DNA of 64,000 bases from Rhizobium sp. SL42 (lineage in GTDB: Bacteria; Pseudomonadota; Alphaproteobacteria; Rhizobiales; Rhizobiaceae). The stretch lies in assembly GCF_021729845.1 (NCBI RefSeq), contig NZ_CP063397.1:882001-946000 (forward strand). The letters are read 5' to 3'. A program made the position numbers and the translations under genes. The stretch's first letter is position 1; each line of letters starts with the position of its first letter. Of this stretch, positions 1 through 8,288 are shown piece by piece. Under the pieces are notes generated by a model, which was not told the DNA's origin, did not search any database, and saw nothing but the letters and a program-made list of their open reading frames with translations.

Positions 1-144
1 TCTCTTTCGTCTCTGGTGTCATCTCATGTCTCCGACATCACGGATAAGTTAACTTCGGCGCTCTTCTTTTGATCTGCGGCCAATTGCCACTCTGGCATTG
101 TTACGCCAAGAGGCAATCGATCATTTTTTCCAAGGAGTTCATCG

Positions 145-588
145 ATGTCTGCCACCGAAACCAACCGCCTCATCGTGCCAGCGGTCGCGCCGCTTTATCG
201 CTCGACACACGAGATCGTCGAAACCGTGCTGCGCGTCGTCGCCGGTGTCTGCCTCGTCGTCCATGGCAGCGGCAAGATCGCCGACCCCTTCGGCGCGGTC
301 CAGATGGTCGAAGGCCTCGGCTTTTATCCCGGCGTCTTCTGGTCGCCGCTGCTGGCCGTCACCGAATTCCTCGGCGGCATCCTTTTGGCAATCGGTCTCT
401 TCACCCGTGTCGCGGCCCTCGCCACCACGATCGTTCTGCTGGTCACGGTCTATTTCCACTGGGTCACCATGAGCCAGGGCTTCTCCGGCGCCGAAAAGTC
501 GATCATCTGGGCGGCCGTCACGCTGTTCTTCGCCAGCCGTGGCGGCAATGCCCATTCCGTCGACGCCCGCCTGAAAAAGACATTCTGA
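145..588 (+). CDS. DoxX family inner-membrane protein
   Basis: Encodes 147 residues with about four hydrophobic helices (roughly 30-50, 66-90, 92-110 and 118-136) and the HGxGKI segment near residue 40 typical of DoxX/DoxD-like proteins. Members are small integral membrane proteins tied to redox or thiosulfate/quinone chemistry in some species; the substrate here cannot be inferred. The start is supported by an AAGGAG box at 132-137, eight bases before ATG. Bases 1-144 upstream show no gene. It is followed after about 125 bases by an amidotransferase on the same strand, with no sign of tight coupling. Confidence 0.85.
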   Translation: MSATETNRLIVPAVAPLYRSTHEIVETVLRVVAGVCLVVHGSGKIADPFGAVQMVEGLGFYPGVFWSPLLAVTEFLGGILLAIGLFTRVAALATTIVLLVTVYFHWVTMSQGFSGAEKSIIWAAVTLFFASRGGNAHSVDARLKKTF

Positions 589-712
589 AAACACGTCCTG
601 GGCGCCGGGCGCGCCAATTGAGAAAGCGGGGCGCGACGCCGGTCGCGCCCTTGCGGCAAAGCATCAGCCATGCTTTCGTGGCGGCTCCTGATGATTCCAA
701 GCAACGGATCCC

Positions 713-1414
713 ATGCGCGTCGCCATCGTTGAAAACATGAAGGTTTCCTATCCCGGTCAGGTCGGTCAGGCGCTGGCCGAAGCCGGCGCCGAGGTCACTG
801 TCATCCCCGCCTATACCGGCGCTCCATTGCCGACGCTCGATGACTATGAGGCGCTAGTGGTGCTCGGTGGCGAGCAGAACGCCCGCGACGACCAGAAGCA
901 TCCTTATCTGGCTGATCTCTCGGCCCTGATGCGCGCCTATGGCGATGCCGGCAAGGCGGTGCTCGGCATTTGTCTCGGCAGCCAGTTGCTCGCCCGCGCC
1001 TATGGCGGCGACAACCTGATCGGGGCGGCACCGGAATTCGGCTGGCGCGTGATCGAAAAGACCGATCACGGCAAGGCCGATCCGATCTTCGCCGCGGTGT
1101 CCGACAGTTTCCTGTCGTTCCAGTGGCACGACGATACGTTTACCTTGCCGCCAGGCGCCGTGCATCTCGCTGAAAACGCGAGCGCCCGCCACCAGGCCTT
1201 TCGCCTCGGTCGCGCGGCTTACGGTTTCCAGTTCCATTTCGAGGCCGACCGTCAGGTCGTCGATGACTGGAAAGCAGCCTTTCCAGAAGTCATCGAGCGC
1301 AAGGAGCCGGGCTGGCTGGAGCGCCATCCCGCCCTGGCCATGACCCATGGCCGCGCCTCGGACGAGGCCGGTCTCGCCGTTGCCCGCGCCTGGGTTGCCC
1401 GGATCCGGTCCTGA
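713..1414 (+). CDS. type 1 glutamine amidotransferase-like protein
   Basis: A stand-alone class I GATase domain of 233 residues. The nucleophile elbow GICLGS places the catalytic cysteine at Cys87, and the FQFHFE segment supplies the His175/Glu177 pair of the usual Cys-His-Glu triad. Such free-standing domains resemble the glutaminase part of GMP synthase (YfeJ/GuaA-like) and remove ammonia from glutamine or related gamma-glutamyl compounds; the acceptor is unknown. No synthetase partner is adjacent, so it may act as a gamma-glutamyl hydrolase. The ribosome-binding site before ATG is weak. Confidence 0.85.
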   Translation: MRVAIVENMKVSYPGQVGQALAEAGAEVTVIPAYTGAPLPTLDDYEALVVLGGEQNARDDQKHPYLADLSALMRAYGDAGKAVLGICLGSQLLARAYGGDNLIGAAPEFGWRVIEKTDHGKADPIFAAVSDSFLSFQWHDDTFTLPPGAVHLAENASARHQAFRLGRAAYGFQFHFEADRQVVDDWKAAFPEVIERKEPGWLERHPALAMTHGRASDEAGLAVARAWVARIRS

Positions 1415-1558
1415 TCCGAGTTTCGACCGCTGGCGAGTGGCGATTGACCACTGTCCGCACTGTCCCCAGGGGCAATCGATCGTCTTTGACCGAAGTCAAA
1501 TCGGTGGGCCGGATCACCTGCTAAGGCATTGGGACATCATCGAGAGGGAGGCCCCGTC

Positions 1559-2140
1559 TTGGCCCTGCCAGCCTTTGTCATCGCCGTGCTGCTGTTGCTG
1601 CTGACGCCCGGCCCGACCAATACGCTTCTGGCGGTCTCCGGTGCCTCTGCCGGCATGCGCCGCTCCTTGCCCCTGGTCGGCGCCGAGCTTGCCGGCTATC
1701 TCACCACCATCATCCCGCTTTCCACCTTTGCCGGCCCCTGGCTGTCCGGCCAGCCGCAGGCAGCGCTCGCCGTCAAGCTTGTCGCCGCGATCTGGGTGGT
1801 GATGCTGGCCGCCCGCCTGTGGCGTCACCCGCCGCGGCTCGGTGGCGAAAGCCCTGTCACCTTCCGCGGCGTCTACGTCACCACGGTCCTCAACCCGAAG
1901 GGCCTCATCATCGGCCTTGCTCTGATCCCGCCGTCCGTCACTTCCGTCCTGGAGCCGCTGCCCCATCTGGCGGTCTTCGCGGCATTGACCGTCACCGCGG
2001 CGCTTCTTTGGGTCGCGTTCGGCGCCACCGTGCTTCGCCGCGCCGCCAGCGCCCGCCCGATCGTCTTCGGCCGTCTCGCGGCCAGCTTTCTCCTGGTCTT
2101 TGCCGCAAGCCTTGCCGGTCGCGCCTTCGGCCTGATCTGA
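1559..2140 (+). CDS. LysE/RhtB family amino-acid exporter
   Basis: About 193 residues, strongly hydrophobic with roughly five to six membrane helices. The first helix is followed by TPGPTNTLL and a GASAG turn, the signature of the LysE/RhtB translocator family, which exports amino acids or small polar metabolites. I chose the TTG at 1559 because a GGGAGG box lies about 8 bases upstream at 1545-1550; an earlier in-frame TTG at 1529 would add ten residues that do not look like a LysE N-terminus. The substrate cannot be read from the sequence. Confidence 0.8.
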   Translation: MALPAFVIAVLLLLLTPGPTNTLLAVSGASAGMRRSLPLVGAELAGYLTTIIPLSTFAGPWLSGQPQAALAVKLVAAIWVVMLAARLWRHPPRLGGESPVTFRGVYVTTVLNPKGLIIGLALIPPSVTSVLEPLPHLAVFAALTVTAALLWVAFGATVLRRAASARPIVFGRLAASFLLVFAASLAGRAFGLI

Positions 2141-2182
2141 GGTCATTCGTTTCCGGCAACACTCTTGCCACACCAGTCTTGC

Positions 2183-2224
2183 CCCCAACACTCTCGCCCC
2201 AACACTCTCGCCCCAACACTCTCG
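2183..2224. repeat. three perfect 14-bp tandem repeats
   Basis: The unit CCCCAACACTCTCG occurs three times head to tail, at 2183-2196, 2197-2210 and 2211-2224. Degenerate traces (AACACTCTTGCC, CAACTCTTGCG) lie on both sides. It sits between the LysE-type gene and the haloperoxidase-type gene. It looks like a small minisatellite with no evident function. Confidence 0.9.
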
Positions 2225-2332
2225 CAGGGCAACTCTTGCGAGTTGGCCGGGGCCATGCTTTATCCTCTTTCACCACGACCTTGGGACCCCGGTTTCGGGA
2301 GGGTCGGCATTCAAAACCTCGGGGAGGGGGCA

Positions 2333-3649
2333 ATGAACGCAATCTGGCGGCGCATCGGCGCAATCGGCTTGATTATCTTTTCCGTCTGGTCTGCGCCGCT
2401 GGCCGCCGCCGAACGACCCGGTGCCGATGTGGTGATCCATGACTGGTATCGCCTGGTGCTCGAGCTGGTCCGCCACACGGCGACCTATTCGCCGCCGGTC
2501 GCAAGCCGCGCCTTCGCCTATCTCGGTGTCATTGCCCATGAAGCGACCGCCTCGGGCGATCCTGCGCGGCGCTCGCTGGCCGGCCAGTTGAACGGGCTGG
2601 CGCCGCTTGCCGGCCGTGATCCCGCCAAGACCTATGACGAGGCGGTGGTCATCAACGCGGCACTGGCCGAGGCGGTCGGTCAGCTGTTTGCCAATACCGG
2701 TCCGACCGGACAGCGGGTGCTGTCGCGCATGCAGGCGAAGATGGCGGCGAGGGTTGCCGACGGCCTTGCACCGGATCTCGCCTCGCGCAGCCAAGACTAT
2801 GGTCGCACGGTCGTCGCCCATGTCCTTGCCTGGTCGAAGGATGACGGCGGCGCGACCGTCGAAAACATGGGCTTCCCGGTCGAATTCGCGCTCAACAAGG
2901 GGCCGGGCAACTGGGTGCCGACTAGCCTGGTCAACCAGCAGCAGAAGCCGCTCCTGCCCGCATGGGGCAAGAACCGGACATTTGCCATGCCGGAAGGCAA
3001 GAGCTGCGGCCTGCCGCCACCGCCCGCCTATAGTGAAGAGAAGGGCTCCGCCTTCTACATCGAAGCGCTGGAGGTGCATGACGTGGTCAAGTCGATCACG
3101 CCGGAACAGCGGGCGATTGCCCGCTTCTGGTCCGACGATCCGATGCTCTCGCCGACCCCGCCCGGTCACTGGATCTCGATCGCCCTGCATGTTCTCGATG
3201 AGCGCAAGGCGTCTGCCGCCGATCGCGCCGACCTGCTCGCCCGCCTGGGCGTGACGCTCGCCGATGCCTTCATCGGCTGCTGGAACAGCAAGTTCGAATA
3301 CGATCTGCTGCGGCCGATCACCTATATCAAGCGCATCATCGACCCGAAATGGGAGGCGCTGCTGATCACGCCGCCGTTTCCCGAATATCCCAGCGGCCAT
3401 TCCACCCAGTCGGGTGCGGCTGCCGCGGTACTGACCGCCTTCTTCGGCGACAACGTGGCCTTCGTCGATTCGACCCATGAAAAGGACGGCCTGCCAAACC
3501 GCAGTTTCCCGAATTTCTGGGCGGCTGCCGAAGAGGCCGGCATTTCGCGCCTCTACGGCGGCATCCATTTCCGCGCCGCAATCGAGCGCGGTCTCGATCA
3601 GGGCCGCTGCATCGGCGATCATGCCGTCGCCCTCGTCACCCGATATTGA
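2333..3649 (+). CDS. vanadium-dependent haloperoxidase / PAP2-superfamily protein
   Basis: 438 residues with an N-terminal signal peptide (cleavage near SAPLAAA, about residue 26) and a helical PAP2/vanadium-haloperoxidase fold. The metal/phosphate-binding motifs are visible near the C-terminus: PEYPSGHST with His356 and GGIHF with His412, the latter matching the vanadate-ligand region. Family members are exported enzymes that oxidise halides with peroxide, or acid phosphatases; which activity applies here is open. The start at ATG 2333 is chosen because of a GGGGAGGGGG purine tract just upstream and the signal peptide that follows. It is followed after 24 bases by an FG-GAP/UnbV lipoprotein, suggesting co-transcription and a shared periplasmic or surface role. 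Confidence 0.8.
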   Translation: MNAIWRRIGAIGLIIFSVWSAPLAAAERPGADVVIHDWYRLVLELVRHTATYSPPVASRAFAYLGVIAHEATASGDPARRSLAGQLNGLAPLAGRDPAKTYDEAVVINAALAEAVGQLFANTGPTGQRVLSRMQAKMAARVADGLAPDLASRSQDYGRTVVAHVLAWSKDDGGATVENMGFPVEFALNKGPGNWVPTSLVNQQQKPLLPAWGKNRTFAMPEGKSCGLPPPPAYSEEKGSAFYIEALEVHDVVKSITPEQRAIARFWSDDPMLSPTPPGHWISIALHVLDERKASAADRADLLARLGVTLADAFIGCWNSKFEYDLLRPITYIKRIIDPKWEALLITPPFPEYPSGHSTQSGAAAAVLTAFFGDNVAFVDSTHEKDGLPNRSFPNFWAAAEEAGISRLYGGIHFRAAIERGLDQGRCIGDHAVALVTRY

Positions 3650-3673
3650 CCCGAGAGCAAGAGGCACGCAAAA

Positions 3674-5305
3674 GTGACCATGGCCCGTTTTCCGTTGTCG
3701 GCGACCCTCACAATCCTGCTCCTGTCGGCTTGCGCTGCAGGCGCCGAGGGCAAGCAACCGCTTGTGCCGCGTTTTGTCGATGAAACCGCGACCGCGGGGA
3801 TCGACAGCACCTATCGCGGCGACTGGGAGTTCATGGTCGGCGGCGGCGTCGCGAGCTTCGATTGCAATGCCGACGGCTTTGCCGACCTGCTGCTGGCCGG
3901 CGGCGAGGCACCGGCCAAGTTCTACCAGAATCGCAGCACCGTCGCCGGCCCGCTGTCGTTTGTCGAAGCCAGGTCCGGCCTCGAACTCGACAAGGTCCTC
4001 GGCGCCTATCCGCTGGATGTCGATGCCGACGGCGTCCAAGACCTCGTGCTGCTGCGCTCCGGCGAGAATGTCGCGATGCGCGGTCTCGGCGAATGCCGTT
4101 TCGAGCGCGCCAACGAGGCCTGGGGTTTTGACGGTGGCGACGCCTGGTCGACCGCCTTTTCCGCAACCTTCGAGCGGGGCGCCGGCTGGCCGACTTTGGC
4201 CGTCGGCAATTACATCGACCGGTTCGAGGACATCGAGCCCTGGGGCTCGTGCACCGACAACTGGCTGCACCGCCCGGCAGCAGACGCTGCCCGCCGTTTT
4301 GCCCCGCCGTTGGCGTTGAAGCCGTCGTTCTGCCCCCTGTCGATCCTGTTCACCGATTGGAACCGCTCCGGCACGCCGTCGCTGCGCGTCTCCAACGATC
4401 GCGAATATTACAAGGGTGGCCAGGAGCAGATGTGGCGCATAGAGCCCGGCAGGGAGCCGGTGCTCTACAGCCAGCAGGACGGCTGGCGCTACCTGCGCAT
4501 CTGGGGCATGGGCATAGCGAGCTACGACGTCAATTTCGACCGCTATCCCGATTATTTCCTCACCAGCATGGCCGACAACAAGCTGCAGGTCTTGGCCGAA
4601 GTGCCGAAGGCCGGACAGCCGAAGCCGGGTTTCGCCGACATTGCCTTTGCCAGGGGCGTGACCGCGCACCGTCCCTATACCGGCGGCGAAATCCGCCCCT
4701 CGACTGCCTGGCACACCGATTTCGAGGACGTCAACAATGACGGGCTCGTCGACCTCTTCATTGCCAAGGGCAATGTCGCCAAGATGCCGGACTTTGCCGA
4801 AAAAGATCCGAACAACCTGCTGGTCCAAGGCGGCGACGGAAAGTTTGTCGAAATGGGCGACACGGCTGGCATCGCCAGCACGGCAAGCGGGCGCGGCGCG
4901 GCACTCAGTGATTTCAATCTCGACGGCCGCATCGATCTGCTCGTCGTCAACCAAGGGTCCCCCGTCGAGATCTGGCGCAACGACACGCAAGCTGCGGGAC
5001 ACTTCCTGCAACTGGCGCTGCGCCAGGACGTGCCGAACCGCGATGCGATCGGCGCCTGGATCGAGGTGCGGCACGGGGATCGCGTGCTGACGCGCGAAGT
5101 GACCGTCGGCGGCGGCCATGCCAGCGGCAAGATCGGCTGGCACCATTTCGGCATCGGCGACGAGGCCGGCACGGAGATCCGCGTGTTGTGGCCGGATGGC
5201 ACGGCAGGGGCGTGGCAGGTGGTGACCGCTGACGGATTTTATCTCGTGCAACGCGATCGGCCTGTCCGGGTCTGGACGCCGGGCGAGAGGCTTCAAGGGG
5301 GGTGA
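3674..5305 (+). CDS. CRTAC1-like FG-GAP/UnbV repeat lipoprotein
   Basis: 543 residues. The N-terminus is a lipoprotein signal with lipobox LSAC (Cys20). The body contains several FG-GAP/VCBS-type Asp-rich loops (for example DCNADGFADLL, DVDADGVQDLV, DVNNDGLVDLF, DFNLDGRIDLL) that form a calcium-binding beta-propeller. The last 90 or so residues (GAWIEVRHGDR ... GHASGKIGWHHFGIG ... IRVLWPDG) match the ASPIC/UnbV domain. Such proteins are extracytoplasmic binding or scaffold proteins. GTG at 3674 is taken as start because AAGAGGC lies about 9 bases upstream; ATG at 3680 is possible. Pairing with the upstream haloperoxidase-type gene suggests a joint function. Confidence 0.85.
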   Translation: MTMARFPLSATLTILLLSACAAGAEGKQPLVPRFVDETATAGIDSTYRGDWEFMVGGGVASFDCNADGFADLLLAGGEAPAKFYQNRSTVAGPLSFVEARSGLELDKVLGAYPLDVDADGVQDLVLLRSGENVAMRGLGECRFERANEAWGFDGGDAWSTAFSATFERGAGWPTLAVGNYIDRFEDIEPWGSCTDNWLHRPAADAARRFAPPLALKPSFCPLSILFTDWNRSGTPSLRVSNDREYYKGGQEQMWRIEPGREPVLYSQQDGWRYLRIWGMGIASYDVNFDRYPDYFLTSMADNKLQVLAEVPKAGQPKPGFADIAFARGVTAHRPYTGGEIRPSTAWHTDFEDVNNDGLVDLFIAKGNVAKMPDFAEKDPNNLLVQGGDGKFVEMGDTAGIASTASGRGAALSDFNLDGRIDLLVVNQGSPVEIWRNDTQAAGHFLQLALRQDVPNRDAIGAWIEVRHGDRVLTREVTVGGGHASGKIGWHHFGIGDEAGTEIRVLWPDGTAGAWQVVTADGFYLVQRDRPVRVWTPGERLQGG

Positions 5306-6369
5306 ATGGGGTGATGGGCGGTTGGGGGGCTGGATTTCCGCCACCAGTGTCCCGACAACTCTGTTCCGGGAATGCCCTCTATGCCCTAGCAATACCCCCC
5401 TCTGCCCTGCCGGGCATCTCCCCCACAAGGAGGGAGATCGGATTGGGGCTGGCCGCTCGCCAAACCGAAACGAGTGAAAGACCGATAACACCTTACTTTC
5501 GGTTGCTTTTGCTTTTGCGCTGAGCTCACCATTCTCTCCCTTGCACTGCGGTCTCGGTGATCTCGCCCCGTGTGGGGGAGATGTCGGCGGAGCCGACAGA
5601 GGGGGGCGAACTGGCGCTGACGTGCCTTTTTCGGCTTTCCACTCTCATCATTCAAAACCTTCAAAAATCCCACGCCAATTGACCGGTCGGATTGTCCTCC
5701 TCCGGGGATGGGCATGCCTGTACTCCAATGCAAGTCTCGGACAGGGCGCCAGAAGCAACCTCTGTAAGTTTAGTATGTGGCTCCTTCCGGCGCCCCGTTC
5801 GGCGATTTTTGCCGGTTGCATGCGTCTCTCTGGCAAGGCGGCTCTGGCTTTGAGACCGAAGTCTCGTCGTCAACCGGGCTTGGGTCCAAGACGTCTCGTA
5901 AAAACGTCCTGGCCGGGTGCCCGGGAGGTTCCCCGTCGGATGTGCGCACATCCCGACCTGACCCTCGCCCGGGGAGCGGGTCATTTACGACCGCAGCTCC
6001 CGCCGTCTTTGTCACCGGACCCGATCAATCAATCACTCGATCAATCAGTCAGGTCCGGCGCCTTGTTTGTGTGCCGCTGAGGCACGTCCGATGGCTGTGG
6101 GGATCTCGACATGGCGGCAAGCCATCCGGGGCCGTCGCCATCTATAATCCCCTCCACCAGAGGGAGACCGTTGCATCCGGCCCGGAGGATCTGGCCAGCG
6201 ACAGCCGCGCCCCCCGGCGCCGGTTCCGCTTCGCCGGGCTCGCAACACCCGGTGTATCCGAAAGCGGAACGGGGGTGAGTATGGCACGGGTGGAAAGGAG
6301 GGGGATGAAATGGGGTGTGTTTTATTGAAAAGGTTGGGGGATTTGGAAAAGTCATCCCCCTTGGATGGC
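5306..6369. other. about 1.06 kb without a supported gene
   Basis: Convergent gap between the UnbV lipoprotein gene and the hydrolase gene. Open frames here have arginine/proline-rich shadow composition and no convincing ribosome-binding sites. The stretch holds the inverted-repeat element at 5395-5606, a perfect 16-bp palindrome GGATGTGCGCACATCC at 5938-5953, and a repeated CGATCAATCA near 6021-6050. The rest shows nothing I can assign. Confidence 0.6.
5395..5606. repeat. MITE-like intergenic inverted-repeat element (RIME-type)
   Basis: About 212 bp bounded by imperfect terminal inverted repeats of roughly 45 bp. The left arm (5395-5438) reads CCCCCCTCTG ... GGCATCTCCCCCACA ... GGGAGAT, and the right arm (5560-5606) is its reverse complement with a few changes. 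Each arm also contains an internal palindrome (GCCCTGCCGGGC on the left, TCGGCGGAGCCGA on the right). This arrangement of CATCTCCCCCACA arms is typical of short dispersed repeats in rhizobial intergenic regions. The centre carries no coding sequence. Confidence 0.75.
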
Positions 6370-8181
6370 TCAGATCACGTGTCTTGCGGCCAGCTGCCGG
6401 GCGGTGGACTCGACGATGGCAAACAATCTTTCGCGGGCGGGCAGGGGGGTAAGATTATGGTCGGCATCGGCGATCATGTGGAACTCGACATTACCATAGG
6501 CGTCGAGTTTCTCGGCCCGGGGGCCGAAATGCACATGAAAGCGCTCCAGCCCCTCGTCACCTTCGGCATAGACCAAGACGACGCGGGTACCGCGTGCCTG
6601 AAGCTGCAGGAATTCGCTGTGTACCCGGCTGCTCAGGCGGGTGATCGGCACGGCCGCCTTGACGAAGCGCGATGCGGACCGTGCAGCGCGGTCGATCAGT
6701 CGCACGGCGATATTGCGCAAGGCGGCCAGCGTGTCCACCTCGCCGGCAAGCACGCGCCGGATCGTCTCACGCTTCAGAATCGTCTGCGAATAGGCGGTCA
6801 GCGTGCGCGGCAGGCCCTTGAAACGCCAGAGCAGGGAATCCGGATTGACGGCCACAAGCCCGTTCCAGCGCGGATCGGATATGGCGGCACGCAATGCGAT
6901 ATAGGCGCCGCTGCAACGCCCGACGATCAGCGTCCTGTCCGCCAGACCCAGCGTTTGCAGGAAGTCGTAGGCGGCAGCGACATCGACGAGCTGCGCATCG
7001 TCGTAGAGCACCTGCCGGCGCCGTCCCGGGATCGGCGGGCTGTCGCCGACACCGGCGGCGTCGTAACGCAGCGACGAGACGCCGATGGCCGCGAGCCGCC
7101 GCGCCATCTCCGCCGACGAACCGGCCCAGCCGGCCTGATGATCGTATGAGGTCGACAAGATCACCGCCGTTACCCCGATCGAAGAGGCCACCGGCTGACA
7201 CAGCGTGCCGTAGAAGCAGTCGCCGTCACCGAAGCGCACCGGCGTCTCGCGACTGTCGCCGCAGACGATCGGCCGGATCACCGGAAGCCGGGCGGGTTGC
7301 CCTTTAAGGTTGTGAAATTGCGGCAGCGCCTGCACGAAGGAGAGCATGGTCTCGATGAAAGCGCCTGGCATGGTCTGCGACAGGGGACCGGAGACAAGCT
7401 GGTCATAGCCGGTGAAATTGGCCGTCGCCGGATTGCCGCCCGTCTTGCGCAGGATCTCGCCGAAGGCGATGTCGCCGTGATTGCCCGGACGCTGGCCAAG
7501 AAAAAGCGGCAGGGCCGGATCGAGCGGCGGCGCTGCGGAAAGATCGAGGGTCTTCAGGTCGGATGCGACAGCCGCCGGCATGCGCAGGCCGGCAATGGCG
7601 CCGGGCGACGTGTCGCGAAGCTCGGTCCTGATCTGCATCGGCTCGTCGATCATCTTCGACCAGAGCGACAGTTCGCGCAGATAGTTGCGACCTTTCAACA
7701 CTGGACCGAGCAGCATCAGGCCGGCAATGTCGGTTTCCATCGGCGCGCGCAGAAAGCCAAGGCTGCCGCCCAGACCCTGGCCGAGCAGGACGATGTGTCG
7801 GGTACCCGATAGCGCCTTGAGTTCGGCAATGGCCTCGCCGATGGTCGAGAGCCAACAGGCCAAACCGGAATCGGCCAAACCTGAACCTGAGGGATCCGCG
7901 CTGCCCTCCGGCGCGCCGAACGCGTTTGCCGCGCCGGGATAGTCGAAGCGCAGGCTGGCCACGCCGAGCGACGCGAAACGTTCGGCCAGGATCCGGTAGA
8001 ACTTGCGCGTGCACATTTCCTCCATGCCCCAGGGGCTGAGAAAGAGCACGGCGAGATCGCGGCGGGCCAGACCTTCGTCTGGCGCCGAAAACAGGCCGAC
8101 ATGTGATCCGAACACGGTGGGTTGTGCGGCTGACAAGCCGTTTTTCGCCCGCCGTACGGATGTATTTCCCGCTCCGTCCAC
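6370..8181 (-). CDS. two-domain alpha/beta hydrolase of the polysaccharide locus
   Basis: 603 residues made of two consecutive alpha/beta-hydrolase domains (about 20-290 and 310-603). In the first, the nucleophile elbow reads GQGLG (134-138) with Gly at the catalytic position, so it is probably inactive. In the second, GRCSG (421-425) puts Cys423 in that position, and a late DADH segment supplies His575; a cysteine elbow is seen in exosortase-associated hydrolases and dienelactone hydrolases. GTG at 8181 is supported by AAGGAAG 8 bases upstream. It lies 107 bases after the flippase gene, probably in the same leftward operon. It may act on acyl or ester substituents of the polysaccharide or its precursor; this is inference. 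Confidence 0.75.
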   Translation of the reverse strand: MDGAGNTSVRRAKNGLSAAQPTVFGSHVGLFSAPDEGLARRDLAVLFLSPWGMEEMCTRKFYRILAERFASLGVASLRFDYPGAANAFGAPEGSADPSGSGLADSGLACWLSTIGEAIAELKALSGTRHIVLLGQGLGGSLGFLRAPMETDIAGLMLLGPVLKGRNYLRELSLWSKMIDEPMQIRTELRDTSPGAIAGLRMPAAVASDLKTLDLSAAPPLDPALPLFLGQRPGNHGDIAFGEILRKTGGNPATANFTGYDQLVSGPLSQTMPGAFIETMLSFVQALPQFHNLKGQPARLPVIRPIVCGDSRETPVRFGDGDCFYGTLCQPVASSIGVTAVILSTSYDHQAGWAGSSAEMARRLAAIGVSSLRYDAAGVGDSPPIPGRRRQVLYDDAQLVDVAAAYDFLQTLGLADRTLIVGRCSGAYIALRAAISDPRWNGLVAVNPDSLLWRFKGLPRTLTAYSQTILKRETIRRVLAGEVDTLAALRNIAVRLIDRAARSASRFVKAAVPITRLSSRVHSEFLQLQARGTRVVLVYAEGDEGLERFHVHFGPRAEKLDAYGNVEFHMIADADHNLTPLPARERLFAIVESTARQLAARHVI

Positions 8182-8288
8182 GCGTTCTTCCTTTTGAGGA
8201 CACGCCGGCAGGACGCGCCCATTTTCCCGTCGCGATTAAATGCCCAAGACCTTAACAGACCTTGCATCGCCGGGCGCATTCGGGCCTG

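Noticed and set aside
1-144. Possible end of an upstream gene
   Set aside because: No frame continues from the window edge with coding character; only the DoxX ribosome-binding site can be supported.
2270-5491. Very long open frame (1073 codons) on the minus strand across the haloperoxidase and UnbV genes
   Set aside because: It is antisense to two well-supported genes, has arginine/alanine/glycine-rich shadow composition, no family motifs and no ribosome-binding site.
5541-6080. 179-codon open frame in the 5306-6369 gap
   Set aside because: Begins within the inverted-repeat element, no ribosome-binding site and random-like composition.
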